Source of the DNA: Hyphomicrobiaceae bacterium
GTDB taxonomy: Bacteria > Pseudomonadota > Alphaproteobacteria > Rhizobiales > Hyphomicrobiaceae
Direction of reading: 5' to 3'
DNA: 34,698 bases
Assembly (NCBI GenBank): GCA_020442185.1
Contig: JAGRKS010000047.1
Span: 1,948-36,645, forward strand
Both the position numbers and the translations under genes were made by a program. The first letter of the stretch is position 1; each line of letters opens with the position of its first letter. This document shows, piece after piece, positions 17,245-25,094 of this stretch. Below the pieces are notes generated by a model, which had not been told where the DNA came from, did no database searches, and saw only the letters and a list, made by a program, of their open reading frames with translations.

Positions 17245-17358
17245 TGGGTTGGAGGGATCGCGCGACGGCTGCGGGTGGAGCATCGGTCGGGGCGATCGGG
17301 CTTTTGCCGCGCCGCGCTGGGCCGCGTGCGCCGCAGTTGGCTTTTTCTTGCGTCGCCA

Positions 17359-17382
17359 GCCCGCATCGCTATCAATGCGGGC
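17359..17382 (+). terminator. Perfect 8-bp inverted repeat between panB and the yfgM-like gene
   Basis: GCCCGCAT (17359-17366), loop CGCTATCA, ATGCGGGC (17375-17382). It lies about midway in the gap, 114 bases after the panB stop. There is no T tract on the forward strand, so it could be a weak terminator, a protein-binding palindrome or a leader hairpin of the next operon. Confidence 0.35.
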
Positions 17383-17498
17383 ACCGCGCCGGGCCCGGCC
17401 GGAAGTTGTCCGGGCCGATGGCGTCGAGATCGATAACGCGGCAGTAGCGCCGGCCCGCAGTTGGTCGGCCAACCGCAGGGGCGGGGACGCAACGACGT

Positions 17499-18254
17499 AT
17501 GGCGAATAACGAAGACACACTGATCCGCGAGGTCCAGGAAGAGCTGCGCCGTGAACGCATGGAGCAGCTGTTCAGCCAATATGGAACTTACGTGTTGATG
17601 GCCGCAATCGCGGTTGTCGCCGGCATCGCGGCCTTTCAGTGGAACAAGTCGCGCACCGCGGACGCTGCCTTCAAGGCTGGCGCCGCTTTCGAGGCGGCCA
17701 GCAATCTTGCCGCGGACGGCAAGCAGGACGAAGCGATCAAGTCATTCGAGACACTGGCGAAACAAGGCCCGGAAGGCTATGCGGCGATGGCACGCCTGCG
17801 CCTTGCGGCGGCCGAACTCAAGGCTGGCCGGAAGGCCGAGGCGACAGCGGCCTACCAGGCGCTCGCCAGCGACCAACAAGCCGACCGATTGCTCAGTTCC
17901 TATGCGTCGCTGCAACTCGCCGCGTTGAAGATTGGGGAAGCCGACTTTACCGAGGTGGAGAATCGGCTCAACGATCTTGCACGGGAGGGTGGCCCGTGGC
18001 GGGCGAATGCGCGCGAACTGCTCGCGCTCGCTGCCCTCAAGGCCGGCAAGACGGACAAGGCCCGCTCGGTGCTCGAGGAGTTGCTGGCGGACAAGACAAC
18101 CCCTGGCAGCGTCGGGCAACGCGCCCAGGTCCTGATGTCGAAAATTATTGCTGGCGACATCGCCAAGGCCGCCGCGGCGCCGGCAGCGGGCGAGACAGCG
18201 ACGGACAAAGCCTCGCCGAAGCCGGCCGAACCGGTCGGCGGCGAGAAGAAATAG
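17499..18254 (+). CDS. YfgM-like inner-membrane tetratricopeptide protein
   Basis: The 251 residues comprise a charged cytoplasmic helix (ADE/R-rich, 1-28), one transmembrane helix at 31-47 (YVLMAAIAVVAGIAAF), and a periplasmic TPR-like region from about 55 to 215 built of alternating A-rich helices (DEAIKSFETLAKQGPEGYAAMARLRL is one unit, given here as two parts: DEAIKSFETLAKQ and AAMARLRLAAAELKAG). The Ala/Pro/Lys-rich tail is low-complexity. E. coli YfgM is an ancillary SecYEG subunit acting with the chaperone PpiD, and lies directly before bamB and der, exactly as here. That synteny supports the assignment more strongly than the divergent sequence. It is 14 bases upstream of bamB and probably co-transcribed. 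Confidence 0.85.
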   Translation: MANNEDTLIREVQEELRRERMEQLFSQYGTYVLMAAIAVVAGIAAFQWNKSRTADAAFKAGAAFEAASNLAADGKQDEAIKSFETLAKQGPEGYAAMARLRLAAAELKAGRKAEATAAYQALASDQQADRLLSSYASLQLAALKIGEADFTEVENRLNDLAREGGPWRANARELLALAALKAGKTDKARSVLEELLADKTTPGSVGQRAQVLMSKIIAGDIAKAAAAPAAGETATDKASPKPAEPVGGEKK

Positions 18255-18260
18255 GAGGGA
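18253..18260 (+). promoter_or_regulatory. Strong ribosome binding site for bamB
   Basis: AGGAGGGA at 18253-18260 overlaps the last bases of the upstream stop codon and ends eight bases before ATG 18269. It fixes the bamB start against the much longer in-frame open region upstream. Confidence 0.8.
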
Positions 18261-18268
18261 ATCGGGGA

Positions 18269-19642
18269 ATGGGCAGTGTGATCCGCTGGTCGCGATGGTC
18301 GGCGCTGCTCGCAGCAGCCTTGCTGACGTCTGCCTGCTCGAGCGGGCTTCCGAGCCTGCCGAAAATCTCCGAACTCAATCCGTTCAAGGAAAAAGTGACG
18401 CCGCTTCCTGGCCAGCGGATCGCGATCATGCAGACCGCGGACAAGATCCCGGGCGAGCTCGCCGCCGCGGATAAGCCGATCCTCCTGCCCCCCGAACAGG
18501 ACAATGAGGCGTGGTCGCAGCCTGGCGGCGTTGCCGGCAATGCACCGGGACACCTTTCGCTCGCCGCGGCGGTACGCCAAACCTGGAGTGCGGATGCCGG
18601 CAACGGCTCGAGCAATTCCGGGCGCGTCACCGCAAGCCCCATCGTCGTCGACAACCGCGTCTTCACTCTCGACGCGACAGGCACCGTCACCGCATTCTCG
18701 GCGGGCGGCGGCTCGGCGGTCTGGCGCGCGTCGATCGTGCCCGAAAAAGAGAAGGGTGGCGGTGGTTTCTTCTCGCTTGGCGGAGGCAAGCCCGGCGGTG
18801 GTTATGGTGGCGGGATCGCTGCCGATTCAGGCCGCATCTACGCCGTCAGCGGTTTTGGCAACGTCGTTGCGCTCGATCCCGGTAGCGGCAAGAAACTTTG
18901 GGAGCGTAGCCTCGGCGTGCCGGTGCGTGCGGCGCCCGCAGCCGCCTCCGATCGCGTGTTCGTCATCAGCATCGACGGCAAGTTCTACTGCTTGTCGGGC
19001 ATCGACGGCGCCGAGCTTTGGAACGTCCGCGGCCTGCCGCAACAGGCGAGCCTCGTCATGAACGTCAGCCCGGCCGTCTCTGGCGATACCGTCGTCGTGC
19101 CCTATCCCTCGGGCGATCTCGTCGCGCTCAAGGTATCCGATGGCACGGCCGTCTGGTCGGAGAGCTTGTCGCGGACGCGCTCCGTTTCGCAGCTCAATTC
19201 GCTGTCGGACGCCGCCCGGCCGGCCATCGACGGCGGCACCGTGTTCGCCGCCGGACACGCTGGACGCATGGTTGCCACCCAGCTGGCGACGGGCGAGCGG
19301 CTGTGGTCGATCAATGTGCCAAGCACGCAGACTCCGTGGGTCGCGGGCGGCAGCGTGTTCGTCGTCGATACCAGCGGTCAGCTGATCGCAATCGACCGCA
19401 CGACGGGCAATATCCAGTGGACTGCGCAGCTTCCGGGATCGAATACCTGGTCGGGTCCGGTGCTGGCCAGTGGCCGGCTGTGGCTGGCGTCGGCAAAGGG
19501 CATACTGGTCAATGTCGATGCCGTGACCGGCAAGGTGCTCGGGCAGCAGGATCTGGGCGATCCCGTCTATATTCCCCCCGTCGTCGCGCAACGCCGCATG
19601 TACGTGCTGACGGACAAGGCACGCCTGATCGCCCTGAACTGA
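18269..19642 (+). CDS. bamB: Outer-membrane protein assembly factor BamB (PQQ-like beta-propeller lipoprotein)
   Basis: BamB is a periplasmic lipoprotein of the BAM complex that helps BamA fold outer-membrane barrels. The 457 residues begin with a signal peptide ending LLTSACSSG, so the Cys at about 22 is the likely lipidation site; the lipobox is slightly atypical, with T at -3. At least seven WD/PQQ-like blades are visible, each of the form hydrophobic-D/G-x-A-x-D-x-x-T/S-G-x-x-x-W, for example NVVALDPGSGKKLWERS, QLIAIDRTTGNIQWTAQL and RMVATQLATGERLWSINV. A Gly-rich insertion (KEKGGGGFFSLGGGKPGGG) interrupts the region between the first two blades. It sits between the yfgM-like gene and der, the conserved order. 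Confidence 0.94.
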   Translation: MGSVIRWSRWSALLAAALLTSACSSGLPSLPKISELNPFKEKVTPLPGQRIAIMQTADKIPGELAAADKPILLPPEQDNEAWSQPGGVAGNAPGHLSLAAAVRQTWSADAGNGSSNSGRVTASPIVVDNRVFTLDATGTVTAFSAGGGSAVWRASIVPEKEKGGGGFFSLGGGKPGGGYGGGIAADSGRIYAVSGFGNVVALDPGSGKKLWERSLGVPVRAAPAAASDRVFVISIDGKFYCLSGIDGAELWNVRGLPQQASLVMNVSPAVSGDTVVVPYPSGDLVALKVSDGTAVWSESLSRTRSVSQLNSLSDAARPAIDGGTVFAAGHAGRMVATQLATGERLWSINVPSTQTPWVAGGSVFVVDTSGQLIAIDRTTGNIQWTAQLPGSNTWSGPVLASGRLWLASAKGILVNVDAVTGKVLGQQDLGDPVYIPPVVAQRRMYVLTDKARLIALN

Positions 19643-19889
19643 CGGGGTCCCTGAGACGGGCCACCCTCCCCGGTTTGCGCTCCCCCAGGCTGGCGATTGC
19701 AGCGCGCTGGCGTCATCGAGGCATCGGTTCGAGCGGCCCGTCGCGGCGCTCCTGCGGCAACGCGGACGCGATCGCGGCTTGCAACTGCGCGTGTTTCGGG
19801 CATAAGCGGCAGCACGCCCGTTGCAGCCAGAGGCTCGCAGCGCGTGCGACCGCCAGATATGTCAATCCGAAAGTGCCGGCCGCCAATCC

Positions 19890-21314
19890 ATGACCGCCAA
19901 GCCCATCGTCGCGATCGTCGGCCGCCCGAACGTCGGCAAATCGACCCTGTTCAATCGCCTGACGGGCCGCAGGTCTGCGCTTGTTTCGGATATGCCCGGC
20001 TTGACAAGAGATCGCCGCGAGGGTGAAGCCATGCTCGGCGATCACGCGATCGTCCTAGTGGATACGGCGGGCCTCGAGGAAGCCGCATCGGGCAGCATTG
20101 CCGCCAGGATGCGCCAGCAGTCGGAATCGGCGATCACCGCCGCCGACCTCGTACTGTTCGTCATCGATGCACGCGAAGGCGTGACGCCGCCGGACGAGGC
20201 GTTCGCGCGCATCGCGCGGGCCTCTGGCAAGCCGGTGATCCTCGTCGCCAACAAGGCCGAAGGTAAAGCGGGCACGGCCGGCTTCTACGATGCATTCTCG
20301 TTGGGGCTCGGTGAGCCGATCGCCATATCGGCCGAGCACGGCGAGGGCATCGTCGACCTCATCCTCGACATGATGCAGGCGCTGGGATTTAAAACCGCCC
20401 CGCCGAGGCGCGCCGCAGGCGGTGACCGGGATGCGGCGACGGAGGTAGCGGACGACGGCCGCGAGCCTGCCTCGCAACGGGCAATCCGCGTCGCGATCGT
20501 CGGCCGACCAAATGCCGGAAAATCGACGCTCGTCAACGCCCTGCTCGGCGATGAGCGGATGATCACGGGGCCAGAACCCGGGCTGACGCGCGACACGATC
20601 TCGACCGAGCTCGAGTGGCAGGGCCGCAAGTTCCTGCTGTTCGATACGGCCGGGCTGCGTCGCAAGGCCAAGGTGACCGAGCTTGCCGAAAAGCTGTCGA
20701 CCAGCGATTCAATCCGCGCCATCCGGTTTGCCGAAGTGGTCGTTCTCATGGTGGATGCTCAGGCCCCCCTCGAGCATCAGGATTTGACCATCGGCGACAT
20801 GGTCGAGAGCGAGGGCCGCGCGCTCGTGATTGCCGTCAACAAGTGGGACCTCGTGGCCGAGAAGCAGAAGCAACTCAAGGAGATGCGGGAGAGCCTGGCA
20901 AGTCGGCTGGCGCAGGTTCCCGACGTCGCGATGGTGACGGTGTCGGCGCTCGGCGAGCGCGGTCTCGATAAGCTCATGGCCGAGATCGTGGCGGCCTACG
21001 AAAGCTGGAATCGCCGCGTGCCGACGGCCGATCTCAATCGATGGCTGCAGGAGGCACTCGAACGGCATTCGCCCCCGGCGGTGAACGGGCGGCGCCTGCG
21101 TCTGCGCTACATCACGCAGCCGTCGGCACGGCCGCCGACCTTCATCGCATTCTGTTCGCGCCCCGCAGAGTTGCCGCGATCCTATATCCGCTATTTGACC
21201 AACAGCCTGCGCACAGCCTTCAAAATGCCGGGCGTGCCGATCCGCTTCAACCTGAAGAAGAGCGAAAACCCCTATGCTTCAAGGGGCGGTCGGGTGCGCT
21301 CGCGCCGCTCCTGA
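19890..21314 (+). CDS. der: Ribosome biogenesis GTPase Der (EngA), two GTPase domains
   Basis: Der is an essential double GTPase needed for late 50S subunit maturation. The 474 residues hold a first G domain (P-loop GRPNVGKS at 11-18, DTAG, and N121-KAE as G4), an Ala/Arg/Asp-rich linker (about 178-198), a second G domain (GRPNAGKS at 205-212, DTAGLRRK, NKWD as G4) and a KH-like C-terminal domain with RLRLRYITQPSARPPTF and PGVPIRFNLKKSENPY. The G4 of the first domain ends in Glu rather than the usual Asp. I chose ATG 19890 because the sequence before it in the open frame is not conserved-looking and MTAKPIVAIVGRPNVGKS is the typical family N-terminus. It follows bamB on the same strand by 247 bases. 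Confidence 0.97.
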   Translation: MTAKPIVAIVGRPNVGKSTLFNRLTGRRSALVSDMPGLTRDRREGEAMLGDHAIVLVDTAGLEEAASGSIAARMRQQSESAITAADLVLFVIDAREGVTPPDEAFARIARASGKPVILVANKAEGKAGTAGFYDAFSLGLGEPIAISAEHGEGIVDLILDMMQALGFKTAPPRRAAGGDRDAATEVADDGREPASQRAIRVAIVGRPNAGKSTLVNALLGDERMITGPEPGLTRDTISTELEWQGRKFLLFDTAGLRRKAKVTELAEKLSTSDSIRAIRFAEVVVLMVDAQAPLEHQDLTIGDMVESEGRALVIAVNKWDLVAEKQKQLKEMRESLASRLAQVPDVAMVTVSALGERGLDKLMAEIVAAYESWNRRVPTADLNRWLQEALERHSPPAVNGRRLRLRYITQPSARPPTFIAFCSRPAELPRSYIRYLTNSLRTAFKMPGVPIRFNLKKSENPYASRGGRVRSRRS

Positions 21315-21432
21315 TTTCCGGGACGGGGGAGGGAGCGGATGATCGGCTTGTCGGGAGCAGCATTTGCGGCCGCCGGGCTTCGACGTTCGTGCCATGAACA
21401 CGTGTCGCACTGGCGCAGATCAGGCTATCGCC

Positions 21433-21457
21433 CTAATTAGTCGGCATCGTATGCCGA
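21433..21457 (+). promoter_or_regulatory. Palindrome plus hairpin in the leader of the cysteine-rich gene
   Basis: CTAATTAG at 21433-21440 is an 8-bp palindrome. It directly abuts the 7-bp hairpin TCGGCAT-CGT-ATGCCGA at 21441-21457, 35 bases upstream of ATG 21493. The hairpin contains an in-frame upstream ATG (21451). It is a candidate operator or translational control element; the function is unknown. Confidence 0.4.
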
Positions 21458-21492
21458 ATTCGATCTCGTCCGAGTATGGGAACCAACAAGAA

Positions 21493-21786
21493 ATGACTTC
21501 GATATTCCGTAGCACCATGGCCGTTGCGATGCTTGCCGCGACGCTGCACGTCGCGCCGCTCGATCACGTTTCTGCGGCCCGCGCCGCGGACAGTGGCCCG
21601 TTCTCGGCTGCTGTTCGACGCGCCTGCAAGCGTGATTATTCGAGCTTCTGTCCCAACTATTCGCTGTACTCGACCGAGCTGCGGCGTTGCATGCAGGCGG
21701 CTGGCAAGCGCGTCTCGAAGCGTTGCGTGCGCGCGCTCGTCGATGCGGGTGAGGTCCCGCGCAGCTATCTCAAACACTACAAGTGA
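21493..21786 (+). CDS. Small exported cysteine-rich-repeat protein
   Basis: The 97-residue product starts MTSIFRSTMAVAMLAATLHV, a signal peptide with cleavage likely around ARAAD (residue 33). The mature part carries four cysteines in CKRDYSSFCPNY and RRCMQAAGKRVSKRCVRAL. This spacing resembles the Cys-rich repeat first described in Golgi apparatus protein 1 and seen in many small proteobacterial periplasmic proteins; disulfides would form in the periplasm. Its function is unknown. An in-frame ATG at 21451 would add 14 polar residues before the signal peptide, so ATG 21493 is favoured. It stands alone between der and holC, and is flanked by inverted repeats on both sides (21433-21457 and 21793-21855). 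Confidence 0.75.
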   Translation: MTSIFRSTMAVAMLAATLHVAPLDHVSAARAADSGPFSAAVRRACKRDYSSFCPNYSLYSTELRRCMQAAGKRVSKRCVRALVDAGEVPRSYLKHYK

Positions 21787-22417
21787 AAGGGCTTGCCGAC
21801 GGTCGGCGGGGTATCCTTGGGCAAGGTGGCCTTTGGTCGTCCGCACCGTCGGCAATTCCCCTGACCGGCGGGCAATAAAGTTTCGGCGCCGGCCGTAAAC
21901 GCCCATGGGCGCGCGCCCCATTGATGGCGCGGATTGCTCGCACGATGACTTGTGAGAAGCCGCGCATTTTCCCGCAGGTAGCGAGCGCCGACACCGGCGA
22001 CCGGACATCGGCCACCCGCACGCGTTGGCGGGAAGACTGGCGATTGCGAGAAAATTGATGACGGCTGAGAGATCGCAGCGGGCGGGAGCATTGCGGCGAA
22101 CATACGTAAGGCCGCAACACTCACCGCCCGCACGGGCGTCAGCCATGATGTCTGGCGCCGCTCCGGACGGTGGATATAGGTCCTGAGCGCCGATGATGCA
22201 AGGCCCATGGCCACAAAAGCCGACGGCCCTGGCGCAACGGGCTGTAGCGGCGTCGTGTTGTCATTGTTGACACCCGCCGCTGGATTGCCGTCGGCGCGGC
22301 GTTTCATGATAATCGGGAACAGCGCTCGATGGCGATTGCGGGTCGAGCTTCGCGGACTCGAGTGCAGGAGCACCGGCGGTCTAGAGAGCTGCCGGGGCAT
22401 CAACGGGAGAAGCGTGC
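21787..22417. other. Intergenic region between the cysteine-rich gene and holC
   Basis: The 631 bases begin with a large inverted repeat (21793-21855). After that I see no supported gene: a forward open frame at 22207-22431 and a long reverse one covering 21777-22796 have compositions typical of shadow frames. In many proteobacteria pepA precedes holC; no trace of an aminopeptidase is visible here. Confidence 0.5.
21793..21855 (+). terminator. Branched inverted repeat with an 11-bp perfect stem after the cysteine-rich gene
   Basis: TTGCCGACGGT (21793-21803) pairs perfectly with ACCGTCGGCAA (21845-21855). After a two-base bulge, GCGG (21806-21809) pairs with CCGC (21841-21844). The enclosed loop carries its own hairpin, CCTTG-GG-CAAGG (21815-21826). 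The structure starts six bases after the stop codon. No T tract follows, so it may be a terminator, an mRNA 3'-end stabiliser or a REP-like element. Confidence 0.6.
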
Positions 22418-22891
22418 GTGACCGGGACTGAAGGCGCTGCAGCGACGGAGGTGCTGTTCTACCATCTCGAGCGCCAGCCGCTCGAGCGCGTGCTGCCGAG
22501 CCTGCTCGAGAAGACGATAGAGCGCGGTTGGCGGGCGGTCGTGCAGTGTGGCAGCGATGAGCGCCTCGAGGCTTTGGACCTCGGCTTGTGGACCTATCGC
22601 GACGAGAGTTTTCTCGCCCACGGCACGGCCAAGGACGGCGCCAGCGAACACCAGCCGATCTATTTGACGACAGGGCCGGAAACGCCGAACGGTGCGGGTG
22701 TGCGCTTTCTGGTGGACGGCGCGACGGCCGCGGGGTTCGAAGGGTTCGTGCGCATGGTCTACCTGTTCGACGGCAATGATCCCGAGGCCGTGACACGCGC
22801 GCGATCTGAGTGGAGGGCAGCGCGACAGGCCGGATGCACGGTTACGTACTGGCAGCAGGGCGGCGATGGACGTTGGCAAAAGAAGGCTTGA
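22418..22891 (+). CDS. holC: DNA polymerase III chi subunit
   Basis: HolC links the clamp loader to single-strand binding protein at the replication fork. The 157-residue protein has the family pattern: VLFYHLERQPLERVLPSLLE near the start, ERGWRAVVQCGSDERLEALD, LWTYRDESFLAHG, QPIYLTTGPETPNGA and FVRMVYLFDGNDPEAVTRAR. The last 15 residues, with QQGGDGRWQKKA, match the typical ending. It starts at GTG 22418 with GGGAGAAG five bases upstream. It is not next to pepA, its common neighbour; rlmJ follows on the same strand after 87 bases. Confidence 0.94.
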   Translation: MTGTEGAAATEVLFYHLERQPLERVLPSLLEKTIERGWRAVVQCGSDERLEALDLGLWTYRDESFLAHGTAKDGASEHQPIYLTTGPETPNGAGVRFLVDGATAAGFEGFVRMVYLFDGNDPEAVTRARSEWRAARQAGCTVTYWQQGGDGRWQKKA

Positions 22892-22978
22892 TCGCGTGAC
22901 CGGGCGGGAAGCGAATGCACACAATGGCTTTCGTGATGTTCGCGTGGCGCCACGTTCCGGGCAGGCCGGGGATGTGCC

Positions 22979-23962
22979 GTGAACTATCGTCATGCCTATC
23001 ATGCCGGCAACTTCGCCGATGTCCTGAAGCATCTCGTGCTCGTCCTTGTTGTCGAGCATCTGAAGAAGAAGCCGGCGCCCTTCCGCATCATCGATACGCA
23101 CGCGGGCCTCGGGCTCTACGATCTGACGAGCGAGGCGGCGCGCAAGACGGGGGAAGCACAAGCAGGTATCGCGCGTTTGCTTTCGGCCGACATTCCGGCA
23201 GCGGCGGCAGCGATCCTCGCGCCCTACCTCGATCTCGTACGGGAATTGCAGACTGGCGGGTTCGAGGTTCCGAGAAGCGAAGCCCGAGGAACGGATGCGG
23301 CGAGTTTCGGAGCCGGCCCTGCGGAGGCCGTTGTCGACGATGCCGCGTCCGGTCCGGCCTGGTATCCGGGTAGCCCCGAGATCGCCCGCCGCCTGATGCG
23401 TCCTGGTGACGTACTCGTCGCCAACGAACTGCATCCCGAGGATGCAGCGCACCTCGGCGCGCATTTCCACAGGGACCGGCAGACCAAGGTGATGACGCTC
23501 GACGGCTTCACCGCGCTCAAAGCGTTGCTGCCGCCGAAGGAGCGACGTGGCGTGGTGCTCATCGACCCACCCTTCGAGGAACAAGGCGAGTTCCAGCGTC
23601 TGGTGATCGCCCTCGAGGACGCGGCGCGCCGCTTCGCCACCGGAACCGTGATCGTCTGGTATCCGGTCAAGGACCGGGCTGCGGTCGGCCGGTTCCATGC
23701 CGCAATCCGAAGCTCACGACTGGCCAAGGTGCTGATGGTTTCGTTGGCGATCCGTGGTCCCGATGCCGCGGCCTCAGGCGCTGCCGCAGCCGGTTTTCGG
23801 GGCAAGGGCTTGGGCGAAGCGGGGCTCGTCGTCGTCAATCCGCCCTACACACTCCACGACGACCTTGCAGCCGTGTTGCCAACCTTGCGCGACGTCCTGG
23901 CCGAGGCGCCGGGCTATGGCTTTCAACTCGAGTGGCTGGTCGCGGAGCGGGCCAAGGCCTGA
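22979..23962 (+). CDS. rlmJ: 23S rRNA (adenine(2030)-N6)-methyltransferase RlmJ
   Basis: RlmJ methylates N6 of A2030 in 23S rRNA. The protein starts with the family signature NYRHAYHAGNFADVLKHLVL, followed by the SAM-binding IIDTHAGLGLYDL and the N6-amino methyltransferase motif LIDPPFEEQGEF; then VIWYPVKDR and VVNPPYTL. At 327 residues it is longer than E. coli RlmJ (about 280). The excess lies around residues 85-125, an Ala/Gly/Asp-rich insertion (ARGTDAASFGAG) before AWYPGSPEIARRLMRPGD. The start is GTG 22979. Its last 40 bases overlap the end of prmA on the other strand. Confidence 0.95.
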   Translation: MNYRHAYHAGNFADVLKHLVLVLVVEHLKKKPAPFRIIDTHAGLGLYDLTSEAARKTGEAQAGIARLLSADIPAAAAAILAPYLDLVRELQTGGFEVPRSEARGTDAASFGAGPAEAVVDDAASGPAWYPGSPEIARRLMRPGDVLVANELHPEDAAHLGAHFHRDRQTKVMTLDGFTALKALLPPKERRGVVLIDPPFEEQGEFQRLVIALEDAARRFATGTVIVWYPVKDRAAVGRFHAAIRSSRLAKVLMVSLAIRGPDAAASGAAAAGFRGKGLGEAGLVVVNPPYTLHDDLAAVLPTLRDVLAEAPGYGFQLEWLVAERAKA

Positions 23963-24855
23963 TGCGGCCGGCCGTCGTCGCGCTGCAATTCGAGCGTCGA
24001 CCACTCGTTGATACGCGCATGATGGACGATGCGGAAACCAGCCGTACGGTAGGCCGCCATGACCGCCGGGGCCTGCCGGACGAGAATGCCGGAGAGGACA
24101 ACCGCGCCGCCCGGAACGACGGCGCGCGCCAGAGAACGCGACAGAGCGATGAGCGGATCGGCGAGAATGTTCGCCAACGCCAGATCGAACCGCTGGGTAC
24201 GGAGCCGAGCGTGGTCGAGTCCTTCCGCTGCAATCACGTCGATGCGTCGGCCAGCCCGGTTCAGGCGCGCGTTGTCCCGGGCGACGGCGACGGATGGGAC
24301 GTCGATATCGGTCGCGGTAATCCGCGCCGCAGGGAGTGCGCGGCTCGCGGCGATCGCAAGTACGCCCGAGCCGCATCCGAGGTCCAAAACGCGCTTGAAG
24401 CGCCGCCTCTGGGTCAACCGGTCGAGCGCCTGCAGGCAGCCGAAGGTCGTTGCATGGTGCGCCGTGCCGAAGGCTTCGCCGGCCTCGATGAGGAGGGCGC
24501 CCGGGCCTTGCGGCACGCGCGAGCGGTCGTGGCTGCCGTGCACGGTGAAGCGGCCCGCCTTGACCGGCGGCAACGCAGCCTGAGAGAGAGCCACCCAGTT
24601 GAGATCGGGGACGCCATCGCTCTCGATGCGCGCGTCCGCGAGCGGTTGAGAGCCGAGAATCGCAACGAGCGCCGCGTGCAGCGCTGGAGGCGCCGGCGGC
24701 TCGCCGTAATAGGCATCGATCCGCCAGCCGCTACCAGGCTCTTCGAACAGTGTCAGCGCGTCGGGGGCCGGGTCCATGAGATCCTGCATCGCGCCCGCGA
24801 TGCGATAGGCCGCATCGCGGTCCGCGTGGGCGATGACGATTTTCGACGATGACAT
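23923..24855 (-). CDS. prmA: Ribosomal protein L11 methyltransferase
   Basis: PrmA trimethylates amino groups of ribosomal protein L11. The 310-residue protein has an N-terminal substrate-recognition region (about 1-125, poorly conserved), the invariant AFGTAHHATTFGCLQALD stretch, motif I VLDLGCGSGVLAIAASRAL, the acidic ITATDIDVPSVAVARDNA and the catalytic ALANILADPLIAL (NILA). The C-terminus, after LSGILVRQAPAVMAAYR, has a variable His/Ser tail that overlaps rlmJ. The start is ATG at the complement of 24853-24855; a three-copy 12-bp repeat lies just upstream in the presumed leader. It lies downstream of the TMEM143-like gene on the same strand (239-base gap). Confidence 0.94.
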   Translation of the reverse strand: MSSSKIVIAHADRDAAYRIAGAMQDLMDPAPDALTLFEEPGSGWRIDAYYGEPPAPPALHAALVAILGSQPLADARIESDGVPDLNWVALSQAALPPVKAGRFTVHGSHDRSRVPQGPGALLIEAGEAFGTAHHATTFGCLQALDRLTQRRRFKRVLDLGCGSGVLAIAASRALPAARITATDIDVPSVAVARDNARLNRAGRRIDVIAAEGLDHARLRTQRFDLALANILADPLIALSRSLARAVVPGGAVVLSGILVRQAPAVMAAYRTAGFRIVHHARINEWSTLELQRDDGRPHQALARSATSHSS

Positions 24856-24865
24856 GCTGGTCTTT

Positions 24866-24901
24866 CTGGTGTGCGGTCTGGTGTGCGGTCTGGTGTGCGG
24901 T
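24866..24901 (-). repeat. Three perfect tandem copies of a 12-bp unit upstream of prmA
   Basis: CTGGTGTGCGGT (forward strand) is repeated at 24866-24877, 24878-24889 and 24890-24901. It begins 10 bases upstream of the prmA ATG, where the ribosome binding site and leader should be. On the mRNA strand the unit reads ACCGCACACCAG, so it is not a Shine-Dalgarno sequence itself. Confidence 0.9.
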
Positions 24902-25094
24902 TTTGGTTCTTGGGTCGGGATGCCGGGTTAGCCTCGGGTGAGGCACGACCCCGCGCCTCGCATCAGGAATATCCCGGCGAAGGGATGGCGGTCAGCCATG
25001 CCTGATTGCCCGGCGGTATTCAATGGTTTCATTGCCCGGCTTGGCGACGGCTCGAACGAGTTCGCGGCATCGTATCCGCGCGCCGCTCCGACCG

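Noticed and set aside
17639..18268. Upstream in-frame extension of bamB
   Set aside because: It lies inside the yfgM-like gene in another frame; a strong ribosome binding site and signal peptide place the start at 18269.
21777..22796. Reverse open frame of 339 codons across the gap and holC
   Set aside because: It is Arg/Pro/Ser-rich, shows no motif, and overlaps holC, which is well supported on the other strand.
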